A stretch of DNA of 64,000 nucleotides, taken from the NCBI GenBank assembly GCA_037447655.1, contig JBBHKE010002445.1:1-64000 (forward strand), given 5' to 3'. A program made the translations under genes and the position numbers. The notes beneath the pieces were generated by a model. That model worked only from the letters and a program-made list of their open reading frames with translations. It was not told the DNA's origin and searched no databases. The stretch's first letter is position 1. Every line of letters starts with the position of its first letter. This DNA comes from Zygnema cylindricum. Its lineage: Eukaryota > Streptophyta > Zygnematophyceae > Zygnematales > Zygnemataceae. This document shows positions 23,545 through 35,281 of this stretch, in pieces.

Positions 23545-24010
23545 CATGTACGAAAATGTACGGAGAGCGTAATCATAGAAAATCCTGAAAAAATCTTAAA
23601 ATGTACAGAAAATTAACAAAAATGTACAGTAATATACGGAAAGTGTACCATACAAAACCTAATGGTAAAACAATTTTTTGGCAGTCGTACTCAAGTATAA
23701 AGGAATGTACGACAATGTACCCTAAAAACCCTAAAATCCCCCCTTTAATTACCCTAATATGTACGAAAATGTACGACCACTGTACGTAACTGCACGAAAA
23801 GTGTAGCGTAGCTGTATTGAAATATACGGGACTGTACGGAAATGAACCCTACAAACCCTAAAATATGTAACCTTAACAGGTATGGAAACTACGGACGATG
23901 TACTTACATGTATGAAAAGTGTGGGGCAGTTATACTGAAACATACGGAATGTAAGGAAAGGTACTCTAAAGCCCTAAAAATCCTATAAATAACCCTTAAA
24001 GGTGCAAAGT
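23545..24010 (+). repeat. Diverged tandem repeat, about 120-bp unit, GTAC-rich
   Basis: Successive segments near 23640, 23760 and 23880 share ATGTACGAAAATGTACG words, an AAAGTGT block, ATACGGAA, and an AACCCTAAAA-type close. The AACCCTAAAA words look telomere-like but are not a telomere array. Confidence 0.6.
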
Positions 24011-24363
24011 GTAGGGACATCGTCAAGAAATGTACAAAAATGTATTGCTACATAGGCAGATACGCATTTTATAACATTTTATTCAACGTTAAATGCGTAT
24101 CGTGCATAGTATTCGCTCGTTTATTTCGTGCGTATTATGCGCACGGGACATCTATGGTCAATCTGCACGCTATGCGTCACTTTTGGCGGACCGCACTTAC
24201 TTTTAACGACGCTTTTTTAGGGGCCGGTACGGGTGGTAGTCTTTGCTGGGGGCTGTTGGCAACTTTAGATTGTGTCAGGCGTACGGCTCTGTATTGCGAC
24301 GCACGACAACGCTACATTGTGCTAGCGGTACGGCGGTCCGTACTGCGACCCACGACAACGCTA

Positions 24364-24913
24364 CATTGTGAATCGTTATTAGTGTCAAAGTCACTAATTT
24401 GGGTTTTTTAAATTTTGATTTTTTTCCTCAAATAGGATTAGATGATTTTAATTTTTCTTTGACGTTAATTAAGGTACCGTATAAAATAGGGTAAAGAACG
24501 AAAATACAATAAGATCTAAATAGTGTGATGTACGATCGATGTTTGACCGTACATAAATGTACTTCTCTAAGTGAAAATTTTACAAAAAATGAATTAAATC
24601 ATATGCTCACTCTTAAGAATGTGCGCAAAAAAAACGGGATTAAAACGGGATTATTATGACACGTAGATTAGCTTGACCTGTACAGATATTTAACTTTCAC
24701 GACGGCGTACGGTTTCTAATATTTTGTACAAATACGTATATTAATGTATATAATCGTACGGCGAATATTCCATTTTTGCTGTTCCCAAATTACCATTAAG
24801 CCGAAATTATAATACACCTTTAAAAAAAAAAAAAAAAAATCTTAATTAGCATCAATTACGGTAAATTTTCTTCAACAATATTTAAACTTTGACATTAATA
24901 ACGATTCTCGGTG
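24364..24913 (+). mobile_element. Family G MITE, copy G1, TA TSD confirmed by array unit
   Basis: 550 bp flanked by TA (24362-24363, 24914-24915). Starts CATTGTGAATCGTTATTAG and ends AATAACGATTCTCGGTG. Removing it and one TA restores the array word CGCTACATTGTGCC, which confirms a TA target. The core has TTTGACGTTAATTAAGGTAC and AAATAGTGTGATGTACG blocks shared with G2 and G3. Confidence 0.87.
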
Positions 24914-25257
24914 TACATTGTGCCAGTCGTACGGCGGTTTGCACCGCGACGCACGACAATGCTACATTGTGCCAGCCGTACGGTTGACTTTACCGCGACA
25001 CAGGCAACGCTACAGTACTGTAGCGGTACGGCGTCTGTACACCGACGGTTGTCAGTGTAACATTACGCCAGCCATACGGCAGTCTGTACTCCGACGGCTG
25101 TCAGCGTAACAATATGCTTGCTGTATGGCGATTTGCACATCGACGGTTGGCAGTATAACATTACGCCAGCCGTACGGCGATTTGCACAGCGACGGTTGGC
25201 AATTTTATATTACGCCATTGGTATGGCGCTCTATAATGCGACGCTAGCAAAAATTTA

Positions 25258-25590
25258 TTACGTAAAATCACGCCAGCGGCCGGCAGCGTAGAAAACTGCC
25301 AGCTGGCAGGCGGCAGCGTAGAATTACGCCAGCAGCCGGCAGCGTAGAATTACGCCAGCGGCCGGCATCGTAGAATTACGCCAGCGGCCGGCAGCGTAGA
25401 AAACTGCCAGCTGGCAGGCGGCAGCGTAGAATTACGCCAGCAGCCGGCAGCGTAGAATTACGCCAGCGGCCGGCAGCGTAGAATTACGCCAGCTGCCGGC
25501 ATCGTAGAATTACGCCAGCGGCAGCAGCGTAGCATTACGCCAACCGGCGGGCGGCAGCGTGGAATTATGCCAGCGCTACAGCGGCTTGCA
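25258..25590 (+). repeat. 26-bp satellite
   Basis: About eleven units of AATTACGCCAGCGGCCGGC plus AGCGTAG. A 30-bp variant beginning AAAACTGCCAGCTGGCAGG recurs twice, about 108 bp apart, which shows a higher-order repeat. Confidence 0.92.
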
Positions 25591-25727
25591 CAGCGACGGG
25601 CGGCAAGCTACATCGTGCCAACGGTACGGCCTTCCGTACCTCGGACAGAAAAAATCCTTGACAGACACACCGCCTATATAAGGCTTTCCACAAAGGCGTC
25701 TGAAAGACTCTTATTTATATACTGATA

Positions 25728-26195
25728 GGATACATGATTTTAATTTTTCCTTGACGTTAATTAAGGTACCGTACAAAATAGCGTAAAGCCCGAAAGTACA
25801 ATAAAATCTAAATAGTGTGGTGTACAGTCGATGTTAGACCGTACATAAATGTACCTTTTCAAGTGAAAATTTACAAAAAATGAATTAAATCAGACGCGCA
25901 CGCATAGGAACGTGCGCTCAAAAAAAATGAATTAGTCTGACACGTAAATTAGTATGGCATGAACAGATTTTTTAAATTCGCGACAGCCTACGATTTCTTA
26001 TATTTTGTACGGATACATATATTAATGTATATAATCGTACGGCGAATATTCCATTTTGCTGTTCCCAAATTAGCATTAATGCCGAAATTAGAATACACAT
26101 TTTTTTTGAAAAATTTCAAATTCTTAATTAGCATCAAGTACGATAAATTTTCTTCAAAACTATTTAAACTTTGACACTAATAATGATTCGCGGTG
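25728..26195 (+). mobile_element. Family G MITE, copy G2, left end lost
   Basis: Matches G1 from GATAGGATACATGATTTTAA onward and ends AATAATGATTCGCGGTG followed by TA. The left terminus is missing. Confidence 0.75.
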
Positions 26196-26648
26196 TAGTT
26201 GGTTCCACGTTTCAATTTTTATGGTATTGAATATTTAAATATTTAAATTTGAAAAGTAAAACAAAAGTACGAATTTTGCCTACGAATTTTAAAATGTTGA
26301 AATTGTTTTATGCGCACTGTACGTAGTAATCGTTAGTTTACTCCGTGCGTTTTATGCGTATAGGACATCTATGAAATTTATGTATTACAAAAGCCTAGGT
26401 TACATCGTGTATCATCTGTAAACAAGTTTTTACATACGTGTTCTGATTTTATTGGTTCCTTGTAAGTTAACGATCAAATCTTTAAAATCGTCAAAGATTT
26501 GAAAACCGACCATTTTTGTATGGAAATCCGTACTTGCGTATTATGTACGTGTTCTTTGCAAGTGTACGACCTCAAAGTACCTCAGAGATCTCATTCACTC
26601 TGCTGACTTTCAAGAAAAAACCGTATTTCTTTTCAGAAACGATTTTAC

Positions 26649-27541
26649 TAGTGTTGTGTATCGGTAAGAAAATGATCGCGATAACACCGATACCGATAGT
26701 TATCAATTATCGAACGGTTAGAGGTTCTGATATATCGGTCTGAGACCAACAAATTCCATATCGGCGAAAACTTAAAAAAAATATAGTATGCATACAATAG
26801 TATTTTATAACAAATTGTATTATATTATTGACTTTATATAGGGTGGCATGCCACGTATAAGTATCTGTTCCGTCTTTGTTTAGCTGCAATTTATCACGGG
26901 AAACTTAGCACATAAATGTTGGCCGGTTAACTGAACAGAAAGTTTACGAAACGTACAGAATTTTACTGACAAACTGGTGAACATGGAACGGAAAAAGGAC
27001 GACGGACACAAAGTACAACGGACGCAAAATAACATTTTGCGTCCGTCGGAATCGAACGGACGACTTGGAATGAGAAAACACGAGCGGACGACCAGCGTGA
27101 GCGACAGCATACCGGAATGACTCTATTGGCAGCTTCTGCAAAAAAAGCCAACATATTGACACGTGGCAGGTCCCGAGTGGATCTCAATGAATAAAGGGAC
27201 AAAGCCATGGCGTCGGATGTGAAAGGTAAATCGAGTTTACTAGATCTGTATCAAAAACTGTACATATCTCATGGCGGCTACTGTACTTTCTGTGCTTGTA
27301 CACGTCCGGGGAAAAACATGTACAGTTGAGTGTAATGGCCGTACACTTATCTGTGCGGTCTGTACAGTTATCGCAGATAGTTATCGATATCGGTGTTATC
27401 GCCAATAATAACCGAAAAATATCGGTTATTTATCAGCGATAACACCGATAACAATATATCATAACAATATATCGATTATTACATACTCATAAAAATGCCC
27501 ATATCGGTTATCGGCAATATCTTTACCGATACACAACACTA
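26649..27541 (+). mobile_element. Family H2 hAT-like element, copy H2b, complete
   Basis: 893 bp with TIRs TAGTGTTGTGTATCGGTAA and TTACCGATACACAACACTA, flanked by a perfect 8-bp TSD GATTTTAC (26641-26648, 27542-27549). TAGTG fits the hAT YARNG terminus. Subterminal regions are dense in CGATA/TATCG words. Three overlapping minus frames around 26880-27208 coincide with an inverted repeat of AACGGACGCAAAATAACATT and are not supported as coding. Non-autonomous. Confidence 0.92.
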
Positions 27542-27585
27542 GATTTTACTGTCACCTTGTCCAAAGGCACGTGACTTTGGAGACT

Positions 27586-28560
27586 TGTAATAGGATTTCT
27601 AACCTGTTAGAAAATCCCATTACTTCAATCAATTTCAACCACACATTCCACACATTGGAAAATACACATCCACATTGGAAAACACTCACATAAGGATAAA
27701 CTTTAAATTAGAAGAAGCTTCTGTCCACATAACATTAGCTTGGTCTCTTGCCCTCGTGGCTCAACCCTTCTTATTAAAGTGTTTTCCTCTACTCTCCACT
27801 CTTAATAATTCTATCTCTTAACTATTAAAACACTACTTAGTTTGTAAGAGATTTCAATGCCAAAATGCCAATGCTCCAATTTGGTTTTAATCACTCAAGA
27901 CCAAGATCAGTCACATTTTCCACAAACTTTTCCAAAGGAAAAGATTTTAACTCTCCTCTTCAACTTCACTATTTATCCATCATCGCCTTGGACTTGCCAG
28001 GCCAGAGTCAAGGCTCCGTTGAACAGGTTTTACCTGGGCCAATCATTGATTAGCAAGGACTCAAACTTACCAATGCAAAAACGTGCGAAATCTCTTACTA
28101 ACTACGTAGCATTTCTAACCAATCAAACGCGGCGTTTCACTACGTAACATTTACTTGCAAAAGTGCGCACCAAACGAAACGCGACTTCGCACGAACGTGC
28201 GTCGCAAATTTCGCACGCGAAACTTCCTACGAAATTCCATAAACTGAAAATGACGTTTCGTACTAAAAATTGTACGAAACGAACCATCGTGCGTACCAAA
28301 CGAAATATTGATTTGGTTTAGTACTTTATAAACGTACGCCTTAAATTCCGCGTGTAGTTTGACCCTTAACCCGTAACATTGAACACCTAATCGTTATTTT
28401 GACCTCGCGTTGTCGCTTAAATACACCAATCACTATATCTTTTAAAATACAACCCAAAATCGTGCGATTCTTTCGCGGACGTCGATCAAATTCCAAAATC
28501 TATTTTCGTAATAATTAAATACCCATTTACGAACAAGTTCGATCCACTAGTACTGTTACA
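27586..28560 (-). repeat. Gypsy 3' LTR
   Basis: 975 bp; closely matches the LTR at 33691-34645. Length differences come from a duplicated CCACATTGGAAAA word near 27665-27690 and small indels. GC-rich AACGAAACGCGACTTCGCAC and ACGAAACG words cluster at 28150-28310. Confidence 0.9.
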
Positions 28561-28574
28561 TCATCCCCTCTTTA
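28561..28574 (-). other. Gypsy polypurine tract
   Basis: On the minus strand AAAGAGGGGATGA abuts the LTR, the expected position for plus-strand priming. Confidence 0.75.
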
Positions 28575-29940
28575 TATTTAAATGACCTCAGTTAAAACAC
28601 ATTTTATTCTGAAGACGTGACTTCTATATTATTATCCCTCCAATACCTTTGCAAAAAATCAGAATTTTTATCTTCTAAAGTTAACTCATCTTTTGGCCTT
28701 CCTAGATAATGCACTTGCCAGAATATAATATTGCCGACCTTAAACCGTTGACCAACCCAATTTATTACCTATCTGTGAACCTCAAGTTCTATAATTATTG
28801 AGGGATCCAATTCCAATTCTCTTTCAGTTGGTCGAAGATTTGCTGGTGTTAACTAGCTGATTTGTATAATTGGATGAATTTTTGTTGAAGGCGGAAAGTC
28901 TAATTTGGCAGCAATTGACGATATCATCTCAATTACAGTAAATGGTACGATGTACTTAGGAGAAAATTTACCAGTAGGATCCGCTTGTCCCTCGATCTTG
29001 CACCTATAACAAGTTGTTGAAAGCCAAACCTTGTCACCTGTTCCTACCATCCAATCACCCCGTTTGCGGTTACCATTTAGTTCTTGCCTTCATTTTGCCT
29101 CCACTAATGCATCTCGGACTGTTTTCCAAACCGTTTGAATGTATTCCCAAAATTACGTTCCATAACCCTTATTTTCTTGAGTGATCCATGTTATTAAGTC
29201 TAATGCTTATCTCGGTTGGTATCCGTATGCAACTTCAAACGGTGAGAATCATGTACTAGCATGTTTACATGAATTGTATGCAAATTCCATTTATGGCAAT
29301 TTAGATTCCCATGTGTTGTGAACTCTAGTGCAAACAGTTCTTAGCATTTCTTCCAGTGTACGGTTCATCCTTTCTGTCTGTCCATCTGTTTGAGGATGAT
29401 AAGAGGTACTCATTTTTAATTCAGTGCTTTAATTTTGGTGCAATTCTTTCCAAAATGCAAATGTAAATTTAGAATCCCTATCTGTGACTATAGACAAGGG
29501 AATTCCATGATGTCTGACCACGTTGTCAAAATATAACTTTGCAATATCTACAACTGAATGAGTAGTTTTGCAAGGGATAAAGATTGCCATTTTACTGAAC
29601 CAATTGACTATGACCTTGATACTGTCATTTCTTCTAGATGTAGCTGGTAACTTGACAATAAAATCCATACTGACAAATTCCCATGGTCTTTCGGGAATAT
29701 CCAAAGGTTTTAAGAGACCTCTAGGCTTTTGGTTAGTAGGTTTACTCTGTTGGCAAGGGACACAACTTTCTACGTGTTTCGACACCTCATTTGCCATCCC
29801 TGGCCAAAACAATCTACTCTTCAACCGACTAAAAGTTTTATCTCGACCTAGATGTCCTAAATGCTCATGGGCTTTCGTAAAAGTTGTTTTCTTAAGTCTC
29901 CCATTTCAAAAATGCATAACCTATCCCCGGTTCGCAAATA
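28575..29940 (-). pseudogene. Gypsy integrase, broken, with possible chromodomain remnant
   Basis: The best frame is 29429-29824. It has an HHCC zinc-binding end (CVPCQQSK preceded by a His-rich GHLGRDKTF stretch upstream), then the catalytic core with first Asp in SMDFIVKLP and second Asp in IVTDRDSKF. The third residue lies past a stop, in YHPQTDGQTERMNRTLEE at about 29340-29405. Another frame at 28853-29050 has WLSTTCYRCK and KFSPKYIVPFTV, typical of the gypsy integrase C-terminus. A short downstream tail (VHYLGRPKDELTLEDKN) could be a decayed chromodomain. At least five stops interrupt it. Confidence 0.8.
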
Positions 29941-30179
29941 CAGTAAACCATCTTCTATTCTAAAGTTTTTGACATACCTCTCATTCAATAGGTCAGAATT
30001 CCCTCTCGAAATATTTTTGCGAATCATTACAAAATAAGGGTCTTTATCATACCATTTCTAACAACATCTAAAAACAATTCATCGCGAACCATCACAGTTA
30101 TTTCAAAACATCTACTTAAAGGATATGCGATTACATTTGTCTTTCCAAGAACATGTTTTCAATTAATTTTTGAAATATG

Positions 30180-30775
30180 CTAATTTCTGCATCTACCTAA
30201 CGTGTTTGCAGTCATAATTTGTGCATCACGTAATCCTTGTAGATAAGCGAGTGCCTTATTATCATAGTGAACTGTAAATTCTTTATTATGCAAATAACAA
30301 CGCCATTTCACTAATGCATGAACAATTGCAAATAATTCTTTTTCCTGTGCCGGTTTGTTTTTTTCAGCATCATTAAATTTTCTCGACTAAAAAGCAATAG
30401 GATGAAAATGTTTGCCGACTTTTTGACTTATGACTGCACCTAGACATTTATCAGATGCATCAGTAGTGATCAGAATTTCAAATTCCCCAGCAAGATCAGG
30501 ATAGACCAGTGTAGGGGCAAAGGTCAACTTCCCTTTTAGTTCTTAGAAAGCTCTTTCTTGATCGGCTCCCCACAAAAACGTCTCTTTCTCGCGAAGTAAA
30601 TCTGTCAATGGTGCGGCGATCACACTGAAGTTCCCAATAAATTTCCTGTAATAAGTGGCCAATCCAAAAAATGATCTAACTTTTGTGACATTAGTGGGTT
30701 GCTTCCAATTTTGTATTCCAGTTTTAGTGGTGTCTGATTTAGCAATAAGATCAATGTTAGTGTTTCCCCACACCC
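30180..30775 (-). pseudogene. Gypsy RT thumb and RNase H remnant
   Basis: The frame 30543-30773 contains VRSFFGLATYYRKFI followed by FSVIAAPLTDLLR, the conserved end of gypsy reverse transcriptase leading into RNase H. The following sequence, with stops, reads ITTDASDKCLGAVISQKVG and KELFAIVHALVKWR, RNase H motifs with the first Asp visible. The palm with the catalytic YxDD motif is absent upstream: the sequence jumps near 30770 from the protease linker to the thumb. Confidence 0.8.
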
Positions 30776-30982
30776 TTTATCAGTAACTGCCTTAGTTACA
30801 AATAACAAGAAAGTATGATTTGTTTTATCTTTTAATTGCTTTTTAAATTGTTTAGCAGAAATCAAACCTTCCACTCCTAACTTGGTTATGTAATTTTTAT
30901 GATTCCTATGCAATTTCTTCGAAGATAATGCTTGTAAAACCTTCCAACCGTTTTCAGACTTCACTTTCAAGGTGCTAGTTTC

Positions 30983-31270
30983 TTAATTAATTTGAGGGTA
31001 ATGTTCAGTTAACCAAGGCTTTCCGAGTATTAGCTCCTCACTACCCAAATTCATTATTTCACACACAACAGTCATTTTATGACCTTGGATATCAACTTCT
31101 ATTGTGTCAGTTTGTAAATCTAATGTGGACTTATTACCATTTGCCACTTGAACATGTAAAGGTTTTTCCCTTATAATTGTAGGAATTTTATTTTCCTCAA
31201 CAAACTTATGTGAAATAAAATTATATGTTGCACTTGAATCTACCATAACTCTCAATGGTTTTCTTTCCAC
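30983..31270 (-). pseudogene. Gypsy aspartic protease
   Basis: A 95-codon frame beginning KPLRVMVDSSATYNFISH, matching the retropepsin active-site region; the usual D-S/T-G is DSS here, so glycine is lost. It continues with the EELILGKPWL segment typical of gypsy proteases. The linker downstream (30620-30970, other frame) contains LISAKQFKKQLKDK and HTFLLFVTKAV, the usual protease-RT spacer. Confidence 0.8.
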
Positions 31271-31632
31271 TAAAGACTCAAATCAGATCAAATTGTGTTT
31301 GGTGTCATCGTTACTTAACTGTCCTAACATAGGTCTATCGTTAAAAGTTTCATCAGAAGGATTTTTCAAACTATGGAGTGTAGTTAGCACCATAATAAAT
31401 TCAGCTATCCTATCCTTTCCATTCATTAACTTGCCCTCTAGAGTTAACTCTTTAACCTCTGGATGTGATCGACTCAATTGAGGATTTTTAGCGAGTCTTT
31501 TATGTTTTCCACCTCCTGGACTTCCTATTCAGCTAGGTATAATGCAATATCTTCTTGAAGACCTTCATTGACATCAACTGTTTTAAGAGATCCCTTATCT
31601 TTACATTCATTAGCGCAATGATCTGAACCTCC

Positions 31633-32896
31633 TCAATTAAAACAAGTGACTTTCTTCTTCGGTTTTGTGCATTCTTTGCTGAAATGTCCCTCCTTTCCAC
31701 AGTTATAACAGTTAATTTTCTTCAATTGTCCATATTTTGATGCCCTATGACCTCTTCTTTTCAGACAAATAATGCATATGGGAATGGGAAAATTAGGTTT
31801 CTGAGCATTAATGCTCGGTTTAGGACTCTTAATGTAGCCTTGTCTATTCTGAAATTTATTTTGTGCATTAACACTTTGTCCACCCCTCTGATTTCCCCTG
31901 AAGATATTATGCCTATTAACCAAACCTGCATTCAGACCTTCTTCCTCAAATTCCTCCTCACCCCACTCTGATACTTTATTGAAATTTCCCCTGAGTGATT
32001 GAGTTTCACGATTATACCCGAACTGATCCTCTAATTCCAATGACTTATCTTGTAATTCCTTTCAACTTAATTAATTCTTGATGTTTCAGTCCTGATTTCA
32101 GTATACGATTTAGATAGTTCAAAAAATGCAATCTAGCCATTTCTTCAGTCAAACCTATGACATGAATGTTGGATGAGTCAAATTCCACAAAATAATCTTT
32201 CACAGATTCAGTTTGCTTCCTAGCCATTTCATTAGTCAAACCTGTGACATGAATGTTGGATGAGTCAAATTCCACAATATAATACTTCAGAGATTCAGTT
32301 TGCTTATAGTTCAACCAATTTTCTTCCATTATGGATTTACTTTTTTCCTATTCTGGATTTATAAGTGACAGACAAGAAACGCGATTTGATCGCGGTTTTA
32401 AAAATTTTCCCAATCAGTATTATCAAGAATCAAATTAGACCTCCTCTGAGTGTAATACCAAATTTGAGCATCACCTTTCAGACAGCTAACAGCAAAAAAA
32501 AGTGTAATCATCACGATCACAGTTTCTAGATTCGAAATAATACTCCAAATGAAAAATCCAAGCATCTAACTCATCAATCTTCTTACCATCAAATGATGGT
32601 GCTTCAATGATAGACAATTTCAGATCCCATATCTTCTTAGGTGTATCGTGATTATCTTCCCTAAAATTGGCATTTTTCTTACTACTCTCACCTTTTTGGT
32701 CATTAACATTATTTCTAGTGTGAATTAAATTAATTAGCTCATCCAATTTTTGACTTGAAACATTTTCATTTTCTTTAATATCCTTCAATTCACTTTTCAA
32801 CTCAAAAATTGTTTCATCCACAGCAGCAGCATGATTATTAAATCTTTTGACCAATTTCACACTACATTTCTTCAAAACATTTAAGGCATTTTCCAT
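31633..32896 (-). pseudogene. Gypsy gag, broken into three frames
   Basis: The N-terminal part (32486-32896) is charged and probably coiled-coil, followed by SFDGKKIDELDAWIFHLEYY, the gypsy gag capsid motif. The middle part (32045-32329) has a tandem duplication of about 93 bp encoding repeated QTESxKxYxVEFDSSNIHV. The C-terminal part (31633-32040) has a zinc knuckle CYNCGKEGHFSKEC. Frameshifts separate the parts. Confidence 0.82.
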
Positions 32897-33672
32897 GCCG
32901 AATTTGCCATTATCACAAAAATAAAATCGAGTACAAGAAAGATAGAATATAATTTCCCAAAGAAATTTGCTGCAGGTTTAAAGTCCTCTGATTGCTCCAA
33001 TACAATACTTTTTCTCTTTAACAAATCCTTTGAAAAAGATAAAAAGTTGAGAAATCAATAAGACATTGAAAGTAAGTTAGTGCAAATTCAATTATTCAAT
33101 TTCCCAAATATTGATGCAAAAAGGTAAGAATTTCCCCACAAATTTTGCAACAGAAAAATTGAAAGCTCTTAAAGGTAAGGTTCAACCATAAATTTTGCAA
33201 CAACAAAATTGAAAAGCTCTCAAATGTAACAATTTAGGGTTTGAAAAGTCATAAGTCATTTATGGACTCATTTGCTCTTAAAGAAGTAAAGTGCTCCACT
33301 TTCCTTATCCACTATTAGCAAATTTCCCATTTCCCACTACATCTGGATCTTTTGTTCTCTAATCCTCACATCCTCACCCTTCATGGCTTTAAGCCTTCCC
33401 TGTACACATGAATCATTGCTAGGAGAAAGCAAGTTTGTTTGGCCTCTAAGTAATTGGAGTGAGTTTCAGCGGTGGCTACACTGCCCACCCCGCCTTAGTC
33501 TTTATGACCTGAGCACGCCCCACATCTAACCAGCGGCCGCTGGCAGTGTATCACCCAGTTTCCCTCCAATCCCCTACCACTTCACATTGTGGTTCTACCG
33601 ACATAGGTTAGAGCAACCTCACCGGTCACAGCAGTCGATATTCGAGTGAGCAAACTTCTCCTTGGTTTCTAA
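32897..33672 (-). other. Gypsy 5' leader
   Basis: Non-coding stretch between the primer site and gag on the minus strand. It includes an approximately 60-bp tandem duplication (AAATTTTGCAACARMAAAATTGAAAG words at 33136-33215). Confidence 0.6.
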
Positions 33673-33676
33673 CCAA

Positions 33677-33688
33677 GCTTTGATACCA
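33677..33688 (-). other. Gypsy primer binding site (initiator tRNA-Met 3' end)
   Basis: On the minus strand TGGTATCAAAGC follows the LTR after two bases; it differs by one base from TGGTATCAGAGC, the complement of the plant initiator tRNA-Met 3' end. Confidence 0.85.
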
Positions 33689-33690
33689 TA

Positions 33691-34645
33691 TGTAATAGGA
33701 TTTCTAACCTCTCAGAAAATCCTATTACTTCTATTTATTTCAACCACACATTCCACACATTGGAAAGCACTCACCTAAGGATAAACTTTAAATTAGAAGG
33801 AGCTTCTGTCCAAATAACATTAGCTTGGTCTCTTGCCCTCGTGGGTAAACCCTTCTTATTAAAGTGTTTTCCTCTACTCTCCACTCTTAATAATTCTATC
33901 TCTTACCTATTAAAACACTACTTAGTTTGTAAGAGATTTCAATGCCAAAATGCCAATGCTCCAATATGGTTTTAATCGCTCAAGACCAAAATCAGTCACA
34001 TTTTCCACAAACTTTTCCAAAGTAAAAGATTTTTACTCTCCTCTTCGACTTCACTATTTATCTATCATCGCCTTGGACTCGCCAGGCCAAAGTCAACGCT
34101 CCGTTGAACAGGTTTTACTTGGGCCAATCATTGATCAGCAATAACTCAAACTGACCAATGCAAAAACGTGCGAAATCTCTTACTAACTACGTAGCATTTC
34201 TAACCAATCAAACGCGACGTTTCACTGCGTAACATTTACGTGCAAAAGTGTTCGCCAAACGAAACGCAACTTCGCACAAACATGCGTCGCAAATTTCGCA
34301 CGCGAAACTTCCTACGAAATTCCATAAACTGAAAGTGACGTTTCGTACTAAAAATTGTACGAAACAAACCATCGTGCGTACCAAACGAAATATTGATTTC
34401 GTTTAGTACTTTATAAACGTACGCCTTAAATTCCACGGATAGTTTGACCCTTAACCCGTAACAATGAACACCCAATCGTTATTTTGACCTCGCGCTGTCG
34501 CCTAAATACACCAATCACTATATCTTTTAAAATACAACCCCAAATCGTGCGATTCTTTCGCGGACATTTATCAAATTCAAAACTATATTTTCGTAATACC
34601 TAAATACCCATTTACGAAGAAGTTCGATCCACTATTACTGTTACA
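33691..34645 (-). repeat. Gypsy 5' LTR
   Basis: 955 bp, TGTAATAGG to CTGTTACA as read on the plus strand; same landmarks as the other LTR. Confidence 0.9.
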
Positions 34646-34826
34646 AGACATGTGTTTTTTTTTTTTTAATGCCCTGATATATCGGCGATACGATATATCG
34701 GCGATATATCAGCAACATATCACGATATTTTGATTTTCGATATATCAAAGCTATATATCGATTATCGGGTACCTGAAATCGATATATCTCGAATATCAAC
34801 AAAAGGTCTTGGATACCCAACAATAG

Positions 34827-35040
34827 CCTATTAGGGTTAATACTTAATAACTTTTTCGTCAATTATAACATCTTTTCTCCATACACATTTGTCCGATTTT
34901 CAATTTGAGACCGCCTATTGGAAGCTGCAAATCTTACTTTACAATCGCAACCGTGAGATCCAAAATAAGGCACATGTCTACGACAAAAAGATGTTTTAAG
35001 TGGCGAAAAAAATTATTGACCCTTACAGCCATACACGGTG
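34827..35040 (+). mobile_element. Family F MITE, copy F3, left end truncated
   Basis: Begins CCTATTAGGGTTAAT directly at the end of H1 DNA and has F core arms TTTTCTCCATACACATTTGTC and AAAAAGATGTTTTAAGTGGC, ending CATACACGGTG before TA. Confidence 0.72.
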
Positions 35041-35281
35041 TACAGATCCATGAACCATTCAGTCGGGTTTGCAACTTTATAGTTTTGTTACATGACCAAG
35101 GTTCGATTGTTCAAAATTTCCTGTCACTTGAAGCACATTTTCAGTATACGTTTTGCCCATAGAATGTTTGTATAATATACTTTTTGTAAACAAAATGACG
35201 TGACGCTCAAATATTTCGAATACAATGTAAAAAAATAGATATTGAACAGGTTTCGATATCAAACTGGTGAATGTTAGGTTA

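Larger units (their letters stand above)
24280..25640 (+). repeat. GC-rich tandem array with about 60-bp unit, split by G1
   Basis: Repeated units contain ACATTRYGCCAGCCGTACGG, a TTTGCACNGCGACGG block and GTTGGCAGTRTAA. The array starts before G1, resumes directly after it at 24916, and grades into the 26-bp satellite at 25258-25590. Confidence 0.75.
27586..34645 (-). mobile_element. Ty3/gypsy retrotransposon, degenerate, RT core missing
   Basis: LTRs at 27586-28560 and 33691-34645 (TGTAAT...TTACA), with flanks AGACT and AGACA (4/5 of a 5-bp TSD) inside H1 DNA whose uninterrupted form is in H1e. Minus-strand order is gag, protease, remnant of RT/RNase H, integrase: the gypsy order. The reverse transcriptase catalytic region is missing and frames are broken, so the element is dead. 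The C-terminus may hold a decayed chromodomain, suggesting a chromovirus, but this is weak. Confidence 0.92.
26390..34826 (+). mobile_element. Family H1 right half, interrupted by H2b and the gypsy element
   Basis: Host DNA matches H1e in order: GTAAACAAGTTTTTACATAC, TTTGAAAACCGACCATTTT, AAAACCGTATTTCTTTTC, then after H2b TGTCACCTTGTC and GGCACGTGACTTTGGAGAC, then after the gypsy element a CCTGATATATCGGCGATACG block, closing with GGATACCCAACAATAG. The left end of the element is absent. Confidence 0.72.

Noticed and set aside
25258-25590. CRISPR-like array
   Set aside because: Units are contiguous repeats without unique spacers, in a eukaryotic TE-rich context.
26880-27208. Overlapping minus open frames in H2b as a transposase
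   Set aside because: They cover an internal inverted repeat and have no hAT dimerisation or catalytic motif.
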